From Bacillus sp. FJAT-27916 (GTDB lineage: Bacteria; Bacillota; Bacilli; Bacillales; Pradoshiaceae), in NCBI RefSeq assembly GCF_001183965.1, contig NZ_LFZV01000001.1, positions 3,787,650 through 3,851,649 of the forward strand: DNA of 64,000 nucleotides. The letters run 5' to 3'. Below are positions 26,235-38,073 of the stretch, piece by piece. The notes beneath the pieces are model-generated. The model made no database searches. It was given only the letters and a program-made list of their open reading frames with translations, and was not told the origin of the DNA. Both the position numbers and the translations under genes were made by a program. Position 1 is the first letter of the stretch. Every line of letters begins with the position of its first letter.

Positions 26235-27422
26235 TCATGAATGAACGGCTTCTTTTGTTTTCGCACTGTCTGGCATCTTCCATGCCAGCGTCATACCAAT
26301 CCCGATTGCTAAGACTATAATGGCGAAATAGAATGGATAGTTCAAGTCAACATCGAAAAGGATTCCGCCGATGATTGGTCCGAATACATTCCCGATGCTG
26401 GTGAACATGGAGTTCATACCGCCAACAAAGCCCTGCTCACTTCCAGCAATCTTCGATAAATACGTCGTTAATGCCGGACGCATTAAATCAAACCCGATGA
26501 ATACCGTCCAAGTAACTAGTAGGATCATGGAGTAGGATTCAACAATTGTCAGTACATAAACCAGGATAGTGGAGAGTACCAAGCTGTAGCGAATCAAACG
26601 AATCTCCCCGAACCATCTTGTCAGGCGGTCAAAAAGCCCCACCTGGAAGACAGCCCCAATCAAGGCTCCTCCTGTGATCATAATGGCAATATCCTTTGGG
26701 GTAAAGCCAAATTTATGATCGGCAAATAAGGAGAACAAGGATTCAAATGCGGCCAAGCCAAAGGATGAGATCAAAATAATCATGAATGCGATGAAATAGA
26801 TTGGGACAAAAACCCGTCTCCATCCTTTATGTTTCCCAGTTGCAGGTAGTTCTATATTCTCTGGATTTCGTTCAGGCTCCTTAAGCGTAATAATCGATAG
26901 AATCGCCGCTAAAAGAGCAAATCCTGCTGCAAAGAAAAATGGCACCCGTGTACCAATCTCAGCTAAAAAGCCCCCGATTCCCGGTCCGATAATAAAGCCT
27001 GTTGAAATGGCTGCTGACATATATCCTAATGCTTTCGGGCGTGATCTCAATGTGGTGATATCCGCAATGTAGGCCGTGATGGCCGGCATGATAAAGGATG
27101 CACTAATCCCTCCAAGAATCCTGGATAAGAATAGGGCACTTACATGCTGCCCTAGCCCGAAAAGCAATTCTGAAAAGCTAAAAATCAAAAGCCCAATGAC
27201 AATCATCCGCTTCCGGCCAAAAACATCAGCCCACTTCCCTGCAATCGGTGACACAATCAGCTGCATAACCGCAAAAGCTGCAACCATATAGCCCACTACG
27301 GAGCCCGATAGGTTCAGCTCATTCATAATGGTCGGCGTAACTGGAATGACGAGACCAATGCCTAAAAAGGCAATAAATAAGTTCATTAATAAAAGAGCTA
27401 ATGTATAGTTCTTTTTCTGCAT
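26235..27422 (-). CDS. Bmr/Blt-like MFS multidrug exporter
   Basis: The protein has 395 residues and 12 helices, and belongs to the DHA1 group with Bmr, Blt and NorA. Motif A is GKWADVFGRKRMI and motif C is GFIIGPGIGGFLAEIG. These pumps expel hydrophobic cations and fluoroquinolones in exchange for protons. The upstream promoter has the MerR layout, and the next gene encodes the matching sensor, so the pump should be drug-inducible. Confidence 0.93.
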   Translation of the reverse strand: MQKKNYTLALLLMNLFIAFLGIGLVIPVTPTIMNELNLSGSVVGYMVAAFAVMQLIVSPIAGKWADVFGRKRMIVIGLLIFSFSELLFGLGQHVSALFLSRILGGISASFIMPAITAYIADITTLRSRPKALGYMSAAISTGFIIGPGIGGFLAEIGTRVPFFFAAGFALLAAILSIITLKEPERNPENIELPATGKHKGWRRVFVPIYFIAFMIILISSFGLAAFESLFSLFADHKFGFTPKDIAIMITGGALIGAVFQVGLFDRLTRWFGEIRLIRYSLVLSTILVYVLTIVESYSMILLVTWTVFIGFDLMRPALTTYLSKIAGSEQGFVGGMNSMFTSIGNVFGPIIGGILFDVDLNYPFYFAIIVLAIGIGMTLAWKMPDSAKTKEAVHS

Positions 27423-27456
27423 GTTTTCTCTCCTCTTTTTCGAACTGCTATAATCA

Positions 27457-27487
27457 ACTATAAAGTCTAACCCTAGGGGAGAGTCAA
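27457..27487 (-). promoter_or_regulatory. MerR-type promoter with 19-bp spacer
   Basis: On the minus strand TTGACT (27482-27487) and TATAGT (27457-27462) are separated by 19 bases. The stretch TTGACTCTCCCCTAGGG is, from memory, the same start as the B. subtilis bmr promoter bound by BmrR, with a dyad centred on CCCTAGGG. The over-long spacer is the hallmark of MerR-activated promoters. Confidence 0.9.
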
Positions 27488-27653
27488 TAGAGGCAAACTA
27501 GTTTTGTGATGTTCAATTTTGGCGTAAGCGCAATCATTATTACGGTGGATAATGCTGTGCTTTAGAAGTACCTATTGACCACCCTACAGCCCCGTAAAGG
27601 GTGGGCTTTGCCTGGCTTTTCCCACCCCTTAGCTAATCCATGCGGGACATATT

Positions 27654-27686
27654 GAAAAAACCCGGACAGTTAATCTGCTCCGGGTC
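27654..27686 (-). terminator. Terminator of the beta-glucoside operon
   Basis: On the minus strand ACCCGGA and TCCGGGT pair and are followed by TTTTT; it lies 15 bases after the GH1 stop. Confidence 0.9.
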
Positions 27687-27700
27687 TTCCATTCCTCTAT

Positions 27701-31040
<3,340 letters not shown>

Positions 31041-31056
31041 TTTGTACCCTCCTCTA

Positions 31057-31070
31057 TGTTATCGCTTTCA
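31057..31070 (-). promoter_or_regulatory. CcpA cre site of the beta-glucoside operon
   Basis: On the minus strand TGAAAGCGATAACA fits the cre consensus TGWAANCGNTNWCA at every position. It lies between the promoter and the bglP start, which gives glucose repression by a roadblock. Confidence 0.88.
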
Positions 31071-31087
31071 TTTGTTTGTATATTCAC

Positions 31088-31116
31088 ATTATAATTAGTA
31101 CGTAATAATTTATCAA
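31088..31116 (-). promoter_or_regulatory. Sigma-A promoter of bglP
   Basis: On the minus strand TTGATA (31111-31116) and TATAAT (31088-31093) with a 17-bp spacer. The spacer holds TTACGTACTAA, a partly symmetric sequence that could be the GntR operator. Confidence 0.8.
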
Positions 31117-31208
31117 TACACAAATAATATTTTTATTGTTGAATTATTTTTCTCGAATCGTGATATAATATAGAATAAAAAAACAAAAGAATAAGCGGGG
31201 AAATAATC

Positions 31209-31928
31209 ATGTTAAAATATCAGCAAATCGCGTTAAAAATAGAGAAATATATTGAGAGCAATAATCTTCAGCAAGGAGACAAATTGCCTGTACTTGAAAC
31301 ATTGATGGCTCAATTTGGCGTCAGCAAAAGCACCATCATGAAATCCCTTGATTTATTAGAAAAGAAGGGGGCTGTCTTTCAAGTTAGGGGCAGCGGCATT
31401 TATGTCCGACGAAATAAAAGGAAGGGCTATATCAGTCTTTTATCAGACCAAGGTTTCAAGAAGGATCTTGAGGACTACCAGATCACCTCAAAGGTCTTGC
31501 AGCTCGATATCCGTAAAGCAACCGAGGAAATCGCCAAAAACCTGAATATGGAGATTGGCGCGGAGGTTTATCATGTTACGCGTATTCGTTACATTAATGG
31601 GCAAACCTTATGCTTTGAGGAATCCTACTATAATAAATCGATTGTTCCCTACTTAAATAATGAAATAGCCACTGAATCGATTTTCAACTATATCAAGGAA
31701 GCCCTCGGACTCAAGATTGGCTTCTCAGATATGTTCATGAATATTGGAAAGCTAACTGAGGAGGAGGCCGGCTATTTAGGGCTGCCGACTGGTTCACCTA
31801 AGCTTAGTACGGAAAGCATCTTTTACTTAACGAACGGGCAGCCCTTCGATTTCTCGAAGGTGACCTATAATTATGAACAAAGCCAGTTCTTCGTACAAGG
31901 AAATGGGGATCTATACAATTTCCAATGA
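31209..31928 (+). CDS. GntR-family (HutC/UTRA) regulator of the beta-glucoside operon
   Basis: The protein has 239 residues: winged helix (1-70; LETLMAQFGVSKSTIMKSLD) and UTRA ligand domain (about 90-235). It is divergent from bglP, and regulators of this type bind phosphorylated sugars, so it probably represses the operon until a phospho-beta-glucoside appears. An extended -10 (TGATATAAT) lies about 40 bases before the ATG. Confidence 0.93.
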   Translation: MLKYQQIALKIEKYIESNNLQQGDKLPVLETLMAQFGVSKSTIMKSLDLLEKKGAVFQVRGSGIYVRRNKRKGYISLLSDQGFKKDLEDYQITSKVLQLDIRKATEEIAKNLNMEIGAEVYHVTRIRYINGQTLCFEESYYNKSIVPYLNNEIATESIFNYIKEALGLKIGFSDMFMNIGKLTEEEAGYLGLPTGSPKLSTESIFYLTNGQPFDFSKVTYNYEQSQFFVQGNGDLYNFQ

Positions 31929-31965
31929 TATTAGATGATTAACAGTAGAAAGAAGGAGATGCATC

Positions 31966-32793
31966 ATGGAGGCCTTTTGGGGAGAAGTCATCGGTTCAGC
32001 CATCCTGCTGTTCATTGGCGGCAGCGTATGTGCAGGCGCCAATTTAAAGAAATCTTTTTCATATAATATGGGTTGGCTCGCCATTCAGATTGCCTGGGGC
32101 TTAGCTGTCGCTTTGGCCATATTCTCGGTTCAGCATATAAGCGGTGCTCATTTGAACCCCGTCTTCACACTTGTCTTTGCCTTCTCGGGAACATTCCCGT
32201 GGGAGCAAGTTCCCGCTTACATCGTGGCACAATTAGCTGGCATGATTATCGGTGCGGCTGGCGTCTATTTGCACTATCTTCCTCACTGGAAGGAAACCAA
32301 GAACCAAACGGTGATTCTCGGCTCATTTGTGACGAGCCCCGCCATTCAGCACACCTTCTCCAACTTAATTAGCGAAATTCTCGCAACCTTCGTCCTAATG
32401 TTCGGCGTCCTCTCACTCGGCGCGAATAAGTTTACAGACGGACTCTACCCGCTGACAGTCGGCTTCCTGATTATCACGCTCGGACTCTCTGTCGGCGGAA
32501 CAACTGGAGCTGCCATGAACCCGGCACGCGATCTTGGGCCGCGCATCGTCCATGCACTCCTGCCGATACCAGGCAAAGGACCATCCCAATGGACATATGC
32601 GTGGATCCCCATCATCGGTCCGCTCCTCGGCGGAAGCATGGGCGGATTTCTATACAACCTCCTTTTCAAGGGAGTCATGATGCCTCACCTCCTTCTAACC
32701 GTCATGGTTACGTCAGCGGTCTTAATTGGATGCTATTTGTCCAATATAAAAAAAGCGGACAGGCCACAAACAGAACGAGTCAGAGCCATGTGA
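31966..32793 (+). CDS. MIP-family channel (glycerol facilitator-like)
   Basis: The protein has 275 residues and six membrane helices with two pore loops. The second loop has the standard MNPARDLG, with Arg after NPA; the first reads HLNPVFT (about residue 64), so Ala is replaced by Val. The spacing fits glycerol-facilitator-like channels. It starts 37 bases after the GntR gene and may be cotranscribed with it; a link with beta-glucoside use, for example passage of an aglycone, is only a guess. Confidence 0.9.
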   Translation: MEAFWGEVIGSAILLFIGGSVCAGANLKKSFSYNMGWLAIQIAWGLAVALAIFSVQHISGAHLNPVFTLVFAFSGTFPWEQVPAYIVAQLAGMIIGAAGVYLHYLPHWKETKNQTVILGSFVTSPAIQHTFSNLISEILATFVLMFGVLSLGANKFTDGLYPLTVGFLIITLGLSVGGTTGAAMNPARDLGPRIVHALLPIPGKGPSQWTYAWIPIIGPLLGGSMGGFLYNLLFKGVMMPHLLLTVMVTSAVLIGCYLSNIKKADRPQTERVRAM

Positions 32794-32843
32794 AAACGAA
32801 ATACTCTGTGAGGCTGGGACATAAGTATTTTAGCCAATGATAA

Positions 32844-32895
32844 ACCCGAAGGATTAGACGATAAATGAATGAATCTATCGTCTAATTCTTCGGGT
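32844..32895 (+). terminator. Long hairpin terminator after the MIP channel gene
   Basis: A roughly 20-bp stem with two mismatches (left arm starts ACCCGAAG, right arm ends CTTCGGGT) followed by a T-rich tract (CTTTATTTGTT). Confidence 0.8.
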
Positions 32896-32953
32896 CTTTA
32901 TTTGTTATTTTCCATGCACGAGTTGATTGTGACTTTCTACTATTAGTGACTAG

Positions 32954-33025
32954 TGGAATGGAGCGAAATGCACTCGACTCCTGCGGGAAGTAGAGGAAAG
33001 CGAGTGCATTTCGCGGAATGGAACG
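32954..33025. repeat. Palindromic intergenic repeat (GACTCCTGCGGGAA type)
   Basis: Perfect 14-bp inverted arms GCGAAATGCACTCG (32963-32976) and CGAGTGCATTTCGC (33001-33014) enclose ACTCCTGCGGGAAG. Elements with this core are scattered through many Bacillaceae genomes (from memory). The rest of the 32896-33229 gap has no recognised gene. Confidence 0.65.
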
Positions 33026-33229
33026 GACTTGTATTTCCAACTGCTGTTGAATAGGAAGAATAAGTGACAATCATTCGTTTTTAAGGAATATTTATTTCGT
33101 TTTGTACAAGCCTCATTTTTCACCGAAAGGATTTCCTTTTTTTTTGCATTTAAAAGAGCGTATACTTTTCATTAGAAGAACATATCTTTCAGCTATCCTA
33201 AATAAAATTTATAAAGGAGCTGTTCTTTA

Positions 33230-33505
33230 ATGGTAAAGGAAAATAGATGGCTTTCATCCTTTCTCATCCTTATTAATGCCGTTTTTGTCTACTTCTATCT
33301 CACCCATCTTTTAGCTGAACCGACACCCCGCTTCAGCATAATCGGATTAATCCCGGTCTTTCTTGGCCTCTTCGCCTTCTTTTACATTCATAAATCGTCT
33401 GCTCAAAAAACGCTCTTTACCAGCATCACACAAACTCTGAATATCCTCTTCATCATCTCCCCCATCTTGACAGTTGTTTTTTTGCTCATGTTTCATGAAG
33501 CATAA
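33230..33505 (+). CDS. Small three-helix membrane protein
   Basis: This 91-residue protein has hydrophobic segments at about 9-28, 37-54 and 66-88. AAAGGAG lies before the ATG. The family is not recognised and there are no close neighbours on the strand, so the function is unknown. Confidence 0.7.
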   Translation: MVKENRWLSSFLILINAVFVYFYLTHLLAEPTPRFSIIGLIPVFLGLFAFFYIHKSSAQKTLFTSITQTLNILFIISPILTVVFLLMFHEA

Positions 33506-33646
33506 TGGCTCACCGTCAAATTAAGACACAAACAGACAAAATAAGTCGTAATTTGTAGAAAGATAGTCATTGAGAATCCGTCCAAACTCCCGAATAATGA
33601 AGAGATAAGAGCAAGATCATACTTCCATAGAAAGAGAGGCCGCATA

Positions 33647-34225
33647 TTGAAGAAACCATTCGTAAAAGTTGGGAAAGAGAATACAATCAGCAAGGAGCTT
33701 GCGAAGGAAATCAGCTATGAGGATCTAATATCATATGGAAGGAAATTCAAGGATACCGTTTTTAAGTTTGGGGAAATGACTGACTTCCCTTTTCCCGGTG
33801 TATTCCCGCTCCTCTATCCGAAATGGCAGGATGAGAATGGGGAGGACTATTTGGTCATTGTTGCGGAATACAACTTCCTTCCACAAGCAGCCCTGTACTT
33901 GAGCGTAGACATTGATTACTTACTGGAGGAAATGGAGAAAATAGCAGAACAGGCAGAGCTTGATGCCGGCTATAAGATCTTTGAGCTCCATTATGCAACC
34001 GATAATGAATTTGATTATTTAATCACAACGGTCGCTGTCATTGCGCCTGAGGATGCCTCAAACCTATATGAGTGTTTGGAGATTGTCACCAATACATATC
34101 TATATCCTCTGTTTGTCTCCTCCCTCCGCTTTGCGGCTTTGAGACATCAAGAGGATCTAAATGTCATGATCAAGGACTTAGATGAAATCATTCAGCACAT
34201 TAATGAGGAGAACGTTAAGGTGTAA
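33647..34225 (+). CDS. Hypothetical acidic protein, 192 residues
   Basis: The start is TTG at 33647 with AGAGAGG upstream. The protein is acidic, soluble, without signal peptide, and probably alpha/beta (predicted strands around DYLVIVAEYNF and EFDYLITTVAVIA). The family is not recognised. It ends with a clear terminator and seems monocistronic. Confidence 0.72.
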   Translation: MKKPFVKVGKENTISKELAKEISYEDLISYGRKFKDTVFKFGEMTDFPFPGVFPLLYPKWQDENGEDYLVIVAEYNFLPQAALYLSVDIDYLLEEMEKIAEQAELDAGYKIFELHYATDNEFDYLITTVAVIAPEDASNLYECLEIVTNTYLYPLFVSSLRFAALRHQEDLNVMIKDLDEIIQHINEENVKV

Positions 34226-34232
34226 GAGTGAA

Positions 34233-34269
34233 AAAGGGGAACATGTCATTACTGGCACGTTCCCCCTTT
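34233..34269 (+). terminator. Terminator of the 192-residue protein gene
   Basis: AAAGGGGAACATG pairs with CACGTTCCCCCTTT (one mismatch and one bulge); the right arm ends in TTT. Confidence 0.8.
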
Positions 34270-34396
34270 ACATTTAATCAGCATATGTTTTATTGAAGCC
34301 ACTACTCCCAATGTGTCTCTTCTTCCCTGCATAAATTATTTTGGATAATACGGTAATCTCTCGGCTTTATCTAGATGATTCGTCTACCAAGACTAT

Positions 34397-34939
34397 TCAT
34401 CTACTCTTATAGGGAAAGGCTTCCTTTGCTTTCTTTATAACAGCAAACCATTGTGACTGAATTTGATTATGGTGATTGATAATTTGAGGTGCCTTCAAAA
34501 TAGTTGTATCGTAAGTGCTGTGAGCATCTTCTATAAGAATAACTTCATATCCTTTGCTGCTTGCACTCCGACAAGTGGCATCCACACATACCTCCGATTG
34601 AATCCCTGCAATAATAATGCGTTTGACACCTCTTTTAGTAAGTTCCTCCTGAAAATTTGTTTGCTGAAAGGCATCAGGATAATCTTTTTCAATAATAACG
34701 TCTTCTTCCAATAGCTGAATGTCTGGATGTAGATTCCATCCCGACTTTCCTTGTTCGATAGGGGTTCCCTTTTTACCATTATGTATTGTAAAAAAGATGG
34801 GGATTCCCTCCATACGGGCACTTGAAATAAGGAATTGGACGTTCTGTAATAATGCTTCACTTTTATGTATAGATTTTCCCATTGAGAAAGAACCGATTTG
34901 CAAATCAATGATAAGCAATGCTGTATGAAGATTATCCAC
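34397..34939 (-). CDS. Isochorismatase-like cysteine hydrolase
   Basis: The protein has 180 residues. The triad is visible: Asp12 in LLIIDLQIG, Lys in IEKDYPDAFQQTNF and Cys (about 117) in IQSEVCVDATCRSA. The cis-peptide-like segment before the Cys is present (GIQSEVC). Members hydrolyse isochorismate, nicotinamide or other amides; the VDATCR form suits the general amidase group more than true isochorismatase. The start is GTG with GGTGGGG eight bases upstream. Confidence 0.9.
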   Translation of the reverse strand: MDNLHTALLIIDLQIGSFSMGKSIHKSEALLQNVQFLISSARMEGIPIFFTIHNGKKGTPIEQGKSGWNLHPDIQLLEEDVIIEKDYPDAFQQTNFQEELTKRGVKRIIIAGIQSEVCVDATCRSASSKGYEVILIEDAHSTYDTTILKAPQIINHHNQIQSQWFAVIKKAKEAFPYKSR

Positions 34940-35118
34940 AAGATATCCCCACCTTTTCTTACTTTTCTAGTAGCATATCCATTTTGCCGCTTACTCTTGC
35001 AATAAATATCCTAATGAGAACCGACCACATCCTCTTACTTACTCACCACATTTAAATATATGGTCAGTAATCAATCAACTTGCGGCCTCCCTTTAGTAGG
35101 TTCATATCATCTAAAATG

Positions 35119-35161
35119 AAAATAGACCCATTACTTGTTTTTTCAAGATTGGGTCCATTTT
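35119..35161 (-). terminator. Terminator of the Nudix gene
   Basis: On the minus strand AAAATGGACCCA pairs with TGGGTCTATTTT (one mismatch), ending in a T tract. Confidence 0.8.
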
Positions 35162-35185
35162 ATTCTCCTGCTCCACGATTACGAT

Positions 35186-35617
35186 TTAATTAATAATCGG
35201 TAATGGTGTCTTCTCTTTCCAGCTATTGATGAACAATTTTTGCTGCGGGTTGAGATTTCTCGGAAGTGTCGTGCGCTTGTAGAATCGATGCTCCCGGTTG
35301 CATTCATCCATGATTTTAACTTTCCCTGTATATTCTTTGGCCATAAATACAACCTGCAAATGAAATGCCTGATCACCGAACTTATTCGTAATGAAGCAAT
35401 CTCTTCCTGATAGAATACCAAAGAATTCCATCTCTTCCACCTTTAAAGATGTCTCCTCCAATACCCCGCGGATAGCAGCATCTACATATTTCTCACCGAT
35501 TTGCATCATCCCCCCAGGTAAACTCCAATGATTTACACCCGGACTTCTTTGCAGCAGGATTTTATCCTCTTTCTCTATAATCATTCCACATCTAATACGG
35601 ATGGGTTCATTCAGCAT
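35186..35617 (-). CDS. Nudix-domain protein with altered Nudix box
   Basis: The protein has 143 residues. ATG at 35617 is chosen because GAGGAGG lies seven bases upstream. The Nudix box (about residues 33-56) reads GGMMQIGEKYVDAAIRGVLE followed by ETSLKV. Compared with GX5EX7REUXEEXGU, the Glu of RE is Gly and the Gly of the last part is Ser, so one of the three magnesium ligands is missing. It may have weak or changed activity, or act as a sensor. Confidence 0.88.
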   Translation of the reverse strand: MLNEPIRIRCGMIIEKEDKILLQRSPGVNHWSLPGGMMQIGEKYVDAAIRGVLEETSLKVEEMEFFGILSGRDCFITNKFGDQAFHLQVVFMAKEYTGKVKIMDECNREHRFYKRTTLPRNLNPQQKLFINSWKEKTPLPIIN

Positions 35618-35748
35618 AACGGGTCCTCCTCGAAGCAAGTACAGTAGTTATATCAATCATCCTTTACTATACAAGGAAGATTCATTACTTGAAAATGGGT
35701 TTGAGCCATATTCCCCAAAAATATGATCAGCCAACATCCTTCCAAGAG

Positions 35749-35784
35749 AAAACCACTTCTATTTGTTCGGCTAGAAGTGGTTTT
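35749..35784 (-). terminator. Terminator of the DUF305 gene
   Basis: Perfect 12-bp stem AAAACCACTTCT / AGAAGTGGTTTT with a 12-base loop; the minus strand ends in TTTT. Confidence 0.88.
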
Positions 35785-35801
35785 GTGAAATCTACATCTA
35801 G

Positions 35802-36434
35802 TTATTGAATCGATTTTAAAAGAGCCTTCATTTCTCTTGCTTGTTTTTTCTGCGTCACGATAATATGTTGCACAATGGATTTAAGTTCTTTATTTTGCGT
35901 ATATTTCAGGATATTAGCTCCCATCTTAATAGCGCCTTCGTGATGGGGAATCATTTCTTCAAGAAAATCTTTATCGATATTTCCTGTCGGTTTAGCATCT
36001 TCCATAGCCGTTATCATTTTTTGATAAATGCCCTGATAAGCTTTCAAATAGGATTTCTCGGCCAGCTTATTGACCTTAGGATTCAACTTTAGCTGCTTTT
36101 CCAGTGCCTCCATTTTCTCAATACCAGCCAATTGCTCTTTTATAATGTTTTTAGCTAGCTGCTTGACCTTGTCATTTTGGCCATATGTCAGGACATTCTC
36201 AGACATGGATACCGCCGCTTCATGATGCGGAATCATCTCATAGATGAAATCAAGACTAGGATTCCCTGTTTCCGGCGCCTCCTCCATTTCCTTTTTCATG
36301 ACACCCAATATACTTTGGTAATTTTCATAATAGGCTTTTTCATTTTGAGTCAGCTGTACGTCTGCTTGTACACCATTCATGCACAAAGCCCATACAAAAA
36401 TGCCAAGACAGGCTGTTCGAATACTTCTTCTCAT
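35802..36434 (-). CDS. Secreted DUF305 family protein with two repeats
   Basis: The protein has 210 residues. A signal peptide (about 1-25) precedes two copies of the DUF305 helical unit, each with a paired-His motif: MIPHHEAAVSMSENVL (about 69) and MIPHHEGAIKMGANIL (about 166). Together with many Met residues this suggests metal binding, and DUF305 proteins are often found near copper genes, but none is nearby here. AGGAGGG lies before the ATG. Confidence 0.9.
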   Translation of the reverse strand: MRRSIRTACLGIFVWALCMNGVQADVQLTQNEKAYYENYQSILGVMKKEMEEAPETGNPSLDFIYEMIPHHEAAVSMSENVLTYGQNDKVKQLAKNIIKEQLAGIEKMEALEKQLKLNPKVNKLAEKSYLKAYQGIYQKMITAMEDAKPTGNIDKDFLEEMIPHHEGAIKMGANILKYTQNKELKSIVQHIIVTQKKQAREMKALLKSIQ

Positions 36435-36536
36435 TAAGTTTCCCTCCTATAGCCGGCTCTTCTTAGTATGCGAAGGGAGGGTAATCTTTTATTCCAGGTA
36501 CTTAATGCGGTTGTAACAAACGTGAATGCATGATGA

Positions 36537-37274
36537 TTATTCCCACTTAAAAAATATAAGTGATACACCTATACAAACTAGCGAAATGACTGCCATGACA
36601 GCAATTGGCATCATCGCATTCTCAATCGGAAGCCCGATGACGGCGGCCTTCAAAAGCTTAATCCCCTGTGTAAGCGGCAGAATGTCCGCAAACCTCTGCA
36701 AAGATTTTGGCATGACTTCATATGGCAAGGTAGCCCCTGAGAAAATCAGCATTGGGAAATATAAGAGACTTGCCATCACGCTCGCCATCTTCGTATTAGG
36801 AGCAATTCCCCCGACCATCATGCCAATGCTGAACATCGAAAGGATGACGAGCAAATAGCCGCCAAAAAAGTACAGAACCGAACCTGTTAGCTGAAAATCG
36901 AAGAATAATACCGCACAGACATATAGTAAGATGAAGGACAAAATCGCATAAAGTGTATAAATGCTGACTTGCACAATCAAGATCATCACTGGACTGACCG
37001 GTGTCACCTTGAAGCGCTTCAGGATTCCCTTGCTTCGATAATCTGACACGACAAGCGGCAGCCCCATCACGCCTCCAGCCGCGATGGCGATGGTCACAAG
37101 GCCGCCAAATGATTGTTCAAGAAATGTGTACCCCGCTCCATCAAAGGCTGGCTTGTCCCCATAAATAATGCCAAGAATCATCAAGACAACCAAGGGCACG
37201 CAAATAGCGAAAATGAACATATCCATCCCCCGCAGAGACAGCTTTAGTTCAGTTTTAAGCATGGTCTGAAACAT
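36537..37274 (-). CDS. ABC-2 type exporter permease
   Basis: The protein has about 246 residues and six membrane helices, with the ABC-2 pattern GVMGLPLVVSDYRSKGILKR and the later FPMLIFSGATLPYEVMP. The start is taken at ATG 37274 after GGATGAGG; ATGs at 37280 and 37286 are alternatives. It overlaps the ATPase gene by about 20 bases, so the pair is coupled. Substrate unknown; such exporters with MerR control often expel drugs or peptides. Confidence 0.9.
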   Translation of the reverse strand: MFQTMLKTELKLSLRGMDMFIFAICVPLVVLMILGIIYGDKPAFDGAGYTFLEQSFGGLVTIAIAAGGVMGLPLVVSDYRSKGILKRFKVTPVSPVMILIVQVSIYTLYAILSFILLYVCAVLFFDFQLTGSVLYFFGGYLLVILSMFSIGMMVGGIAPNTKMASVMASLLYFPMLIFSGATLPYEVMPKSLQRFADILPLTQGIKLLKAAVIGLPIENAMMPIAVMAVISLVCIGVSLIFFKWE

Positions 37275-38001
37275 CTTCATCCTCATCCTTCTCCTCTCCC
37301 GTATACCAAAGATACGCATCCTCCAATTTCTCATATGGACTGCCTTCAATCGCCTCCGCAACCGTTCCCTCAAAAACGGATTTGCCGCTCTTTAAGATAC
37401 AAATGCGATCGCACAGCACCTCCACCTCATCCATGAAATGTGAGGTTAGAAAAATCGTCAACCCTTTCGATTTCAGTTTGGCAAGAATCTTCCACACAGC
37501 TCGCCGGGCCCTCGCATCCAATCCTGTTGTCAATTCATCCAAGAAAACGACCTCAGGCTCAGGGATCAATGCCAGGACGATAAATAGACGCTGACGCTGG
37601 CCGCCAGATAGCTCCTTAACAAAACTTGACCCTTTATCCGCAATCCCAAATTTACTTAGCAGGTCATGATAATCTGCTGGTTCTTGGTATAGGGAGGATA
37701 TCTCTTCACATAGCTCATTTACTTTAATTTGCTCTTGATAGCCGGTCTCCTGAAACTGAACACCCACCCGTTCAAAAAGCTGCTTCCGACTGCGGACTGG
37801 GTCCATCCCAAGGATAGATACTGAGCCGTCATCCGTTTTTTTCGTCCCTGTTATACATTCAATCATCGAGCTTTTTCCCGCTCCATTCGCCCCCAGCAGA
37901 CCGAAGACTGTGCCCCGTTTCACTGCGAAACTGATTGTATCCACCGCAACGCAACTCCCATATGATTTAGATAGCTTCTCAACGATAATGACACTCTCCA
38001 T
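37255..38001 (-). CDS. ABC-2 exporter ATPase
   Basis: The protein has 248 residues with Walker A GLLGANGAGKSS (about residue 35), signature LSGGQRQRL, Walker B VVFLDELTTGLD and switch His in FLTSHFMDE. In Walker B the usual DEPT is DELT. The acidic C-terminus (EEKDEDEDVSDHA) overlaps the permease gene. The upstream neighbour on the same strand is a double-MerR regulator, which is likely to control the exporter. Confidence 0.93.
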   Translation of the reverse strand: MESVIIVEKLSKSYGSCVAVDTISFAVKRGTVFGLLGANGAGKSSMIECITGTKKTDDGSVSILGMDPVRSRKQLFERVGVQFQETGYQEQIKVNELCEEISSLYQEPADYHDLLSKFGIADKGSSFVKELSGGQRQRLFIVLALIPEPEVVFLDELTTGLDARARRAVWKILAKLKSKGLTIFLTSHFMDEVEVLCDRICILKSGKSVFEGTVAEAIEGSPYEKLEDAYLWYTGEEKDEDEDVSDHA

Positions 38002-38037
38002 CTCTTTCCCTCCTTCTTCTTTTGCCTATGTAAAAAT

Positions 38038-38061
38038 AACACCAGTCAAAAGACCGGTGTT
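38038..38061 (-). terminator. Terminator after the double-MerR gene
   Basis: On the minus strand AACACCGGTC pairs with GACTGGTGTT (one mismatch) around TTTT, followed by ATTTTT. It lies between the regulator and the ABC genes, so the latter need their own promoter or read-through. Confidence 0.75.
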
Positions 38062-38073
38062 AAGGTGGAGGGT

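Noticed and set aside
31041..31208. RAT/antiterminator leader before bglP, as for LicT control
   Set aside because: No leader terminator is visible, and the regulator is a divergent GntR protein, not an antiterminator.
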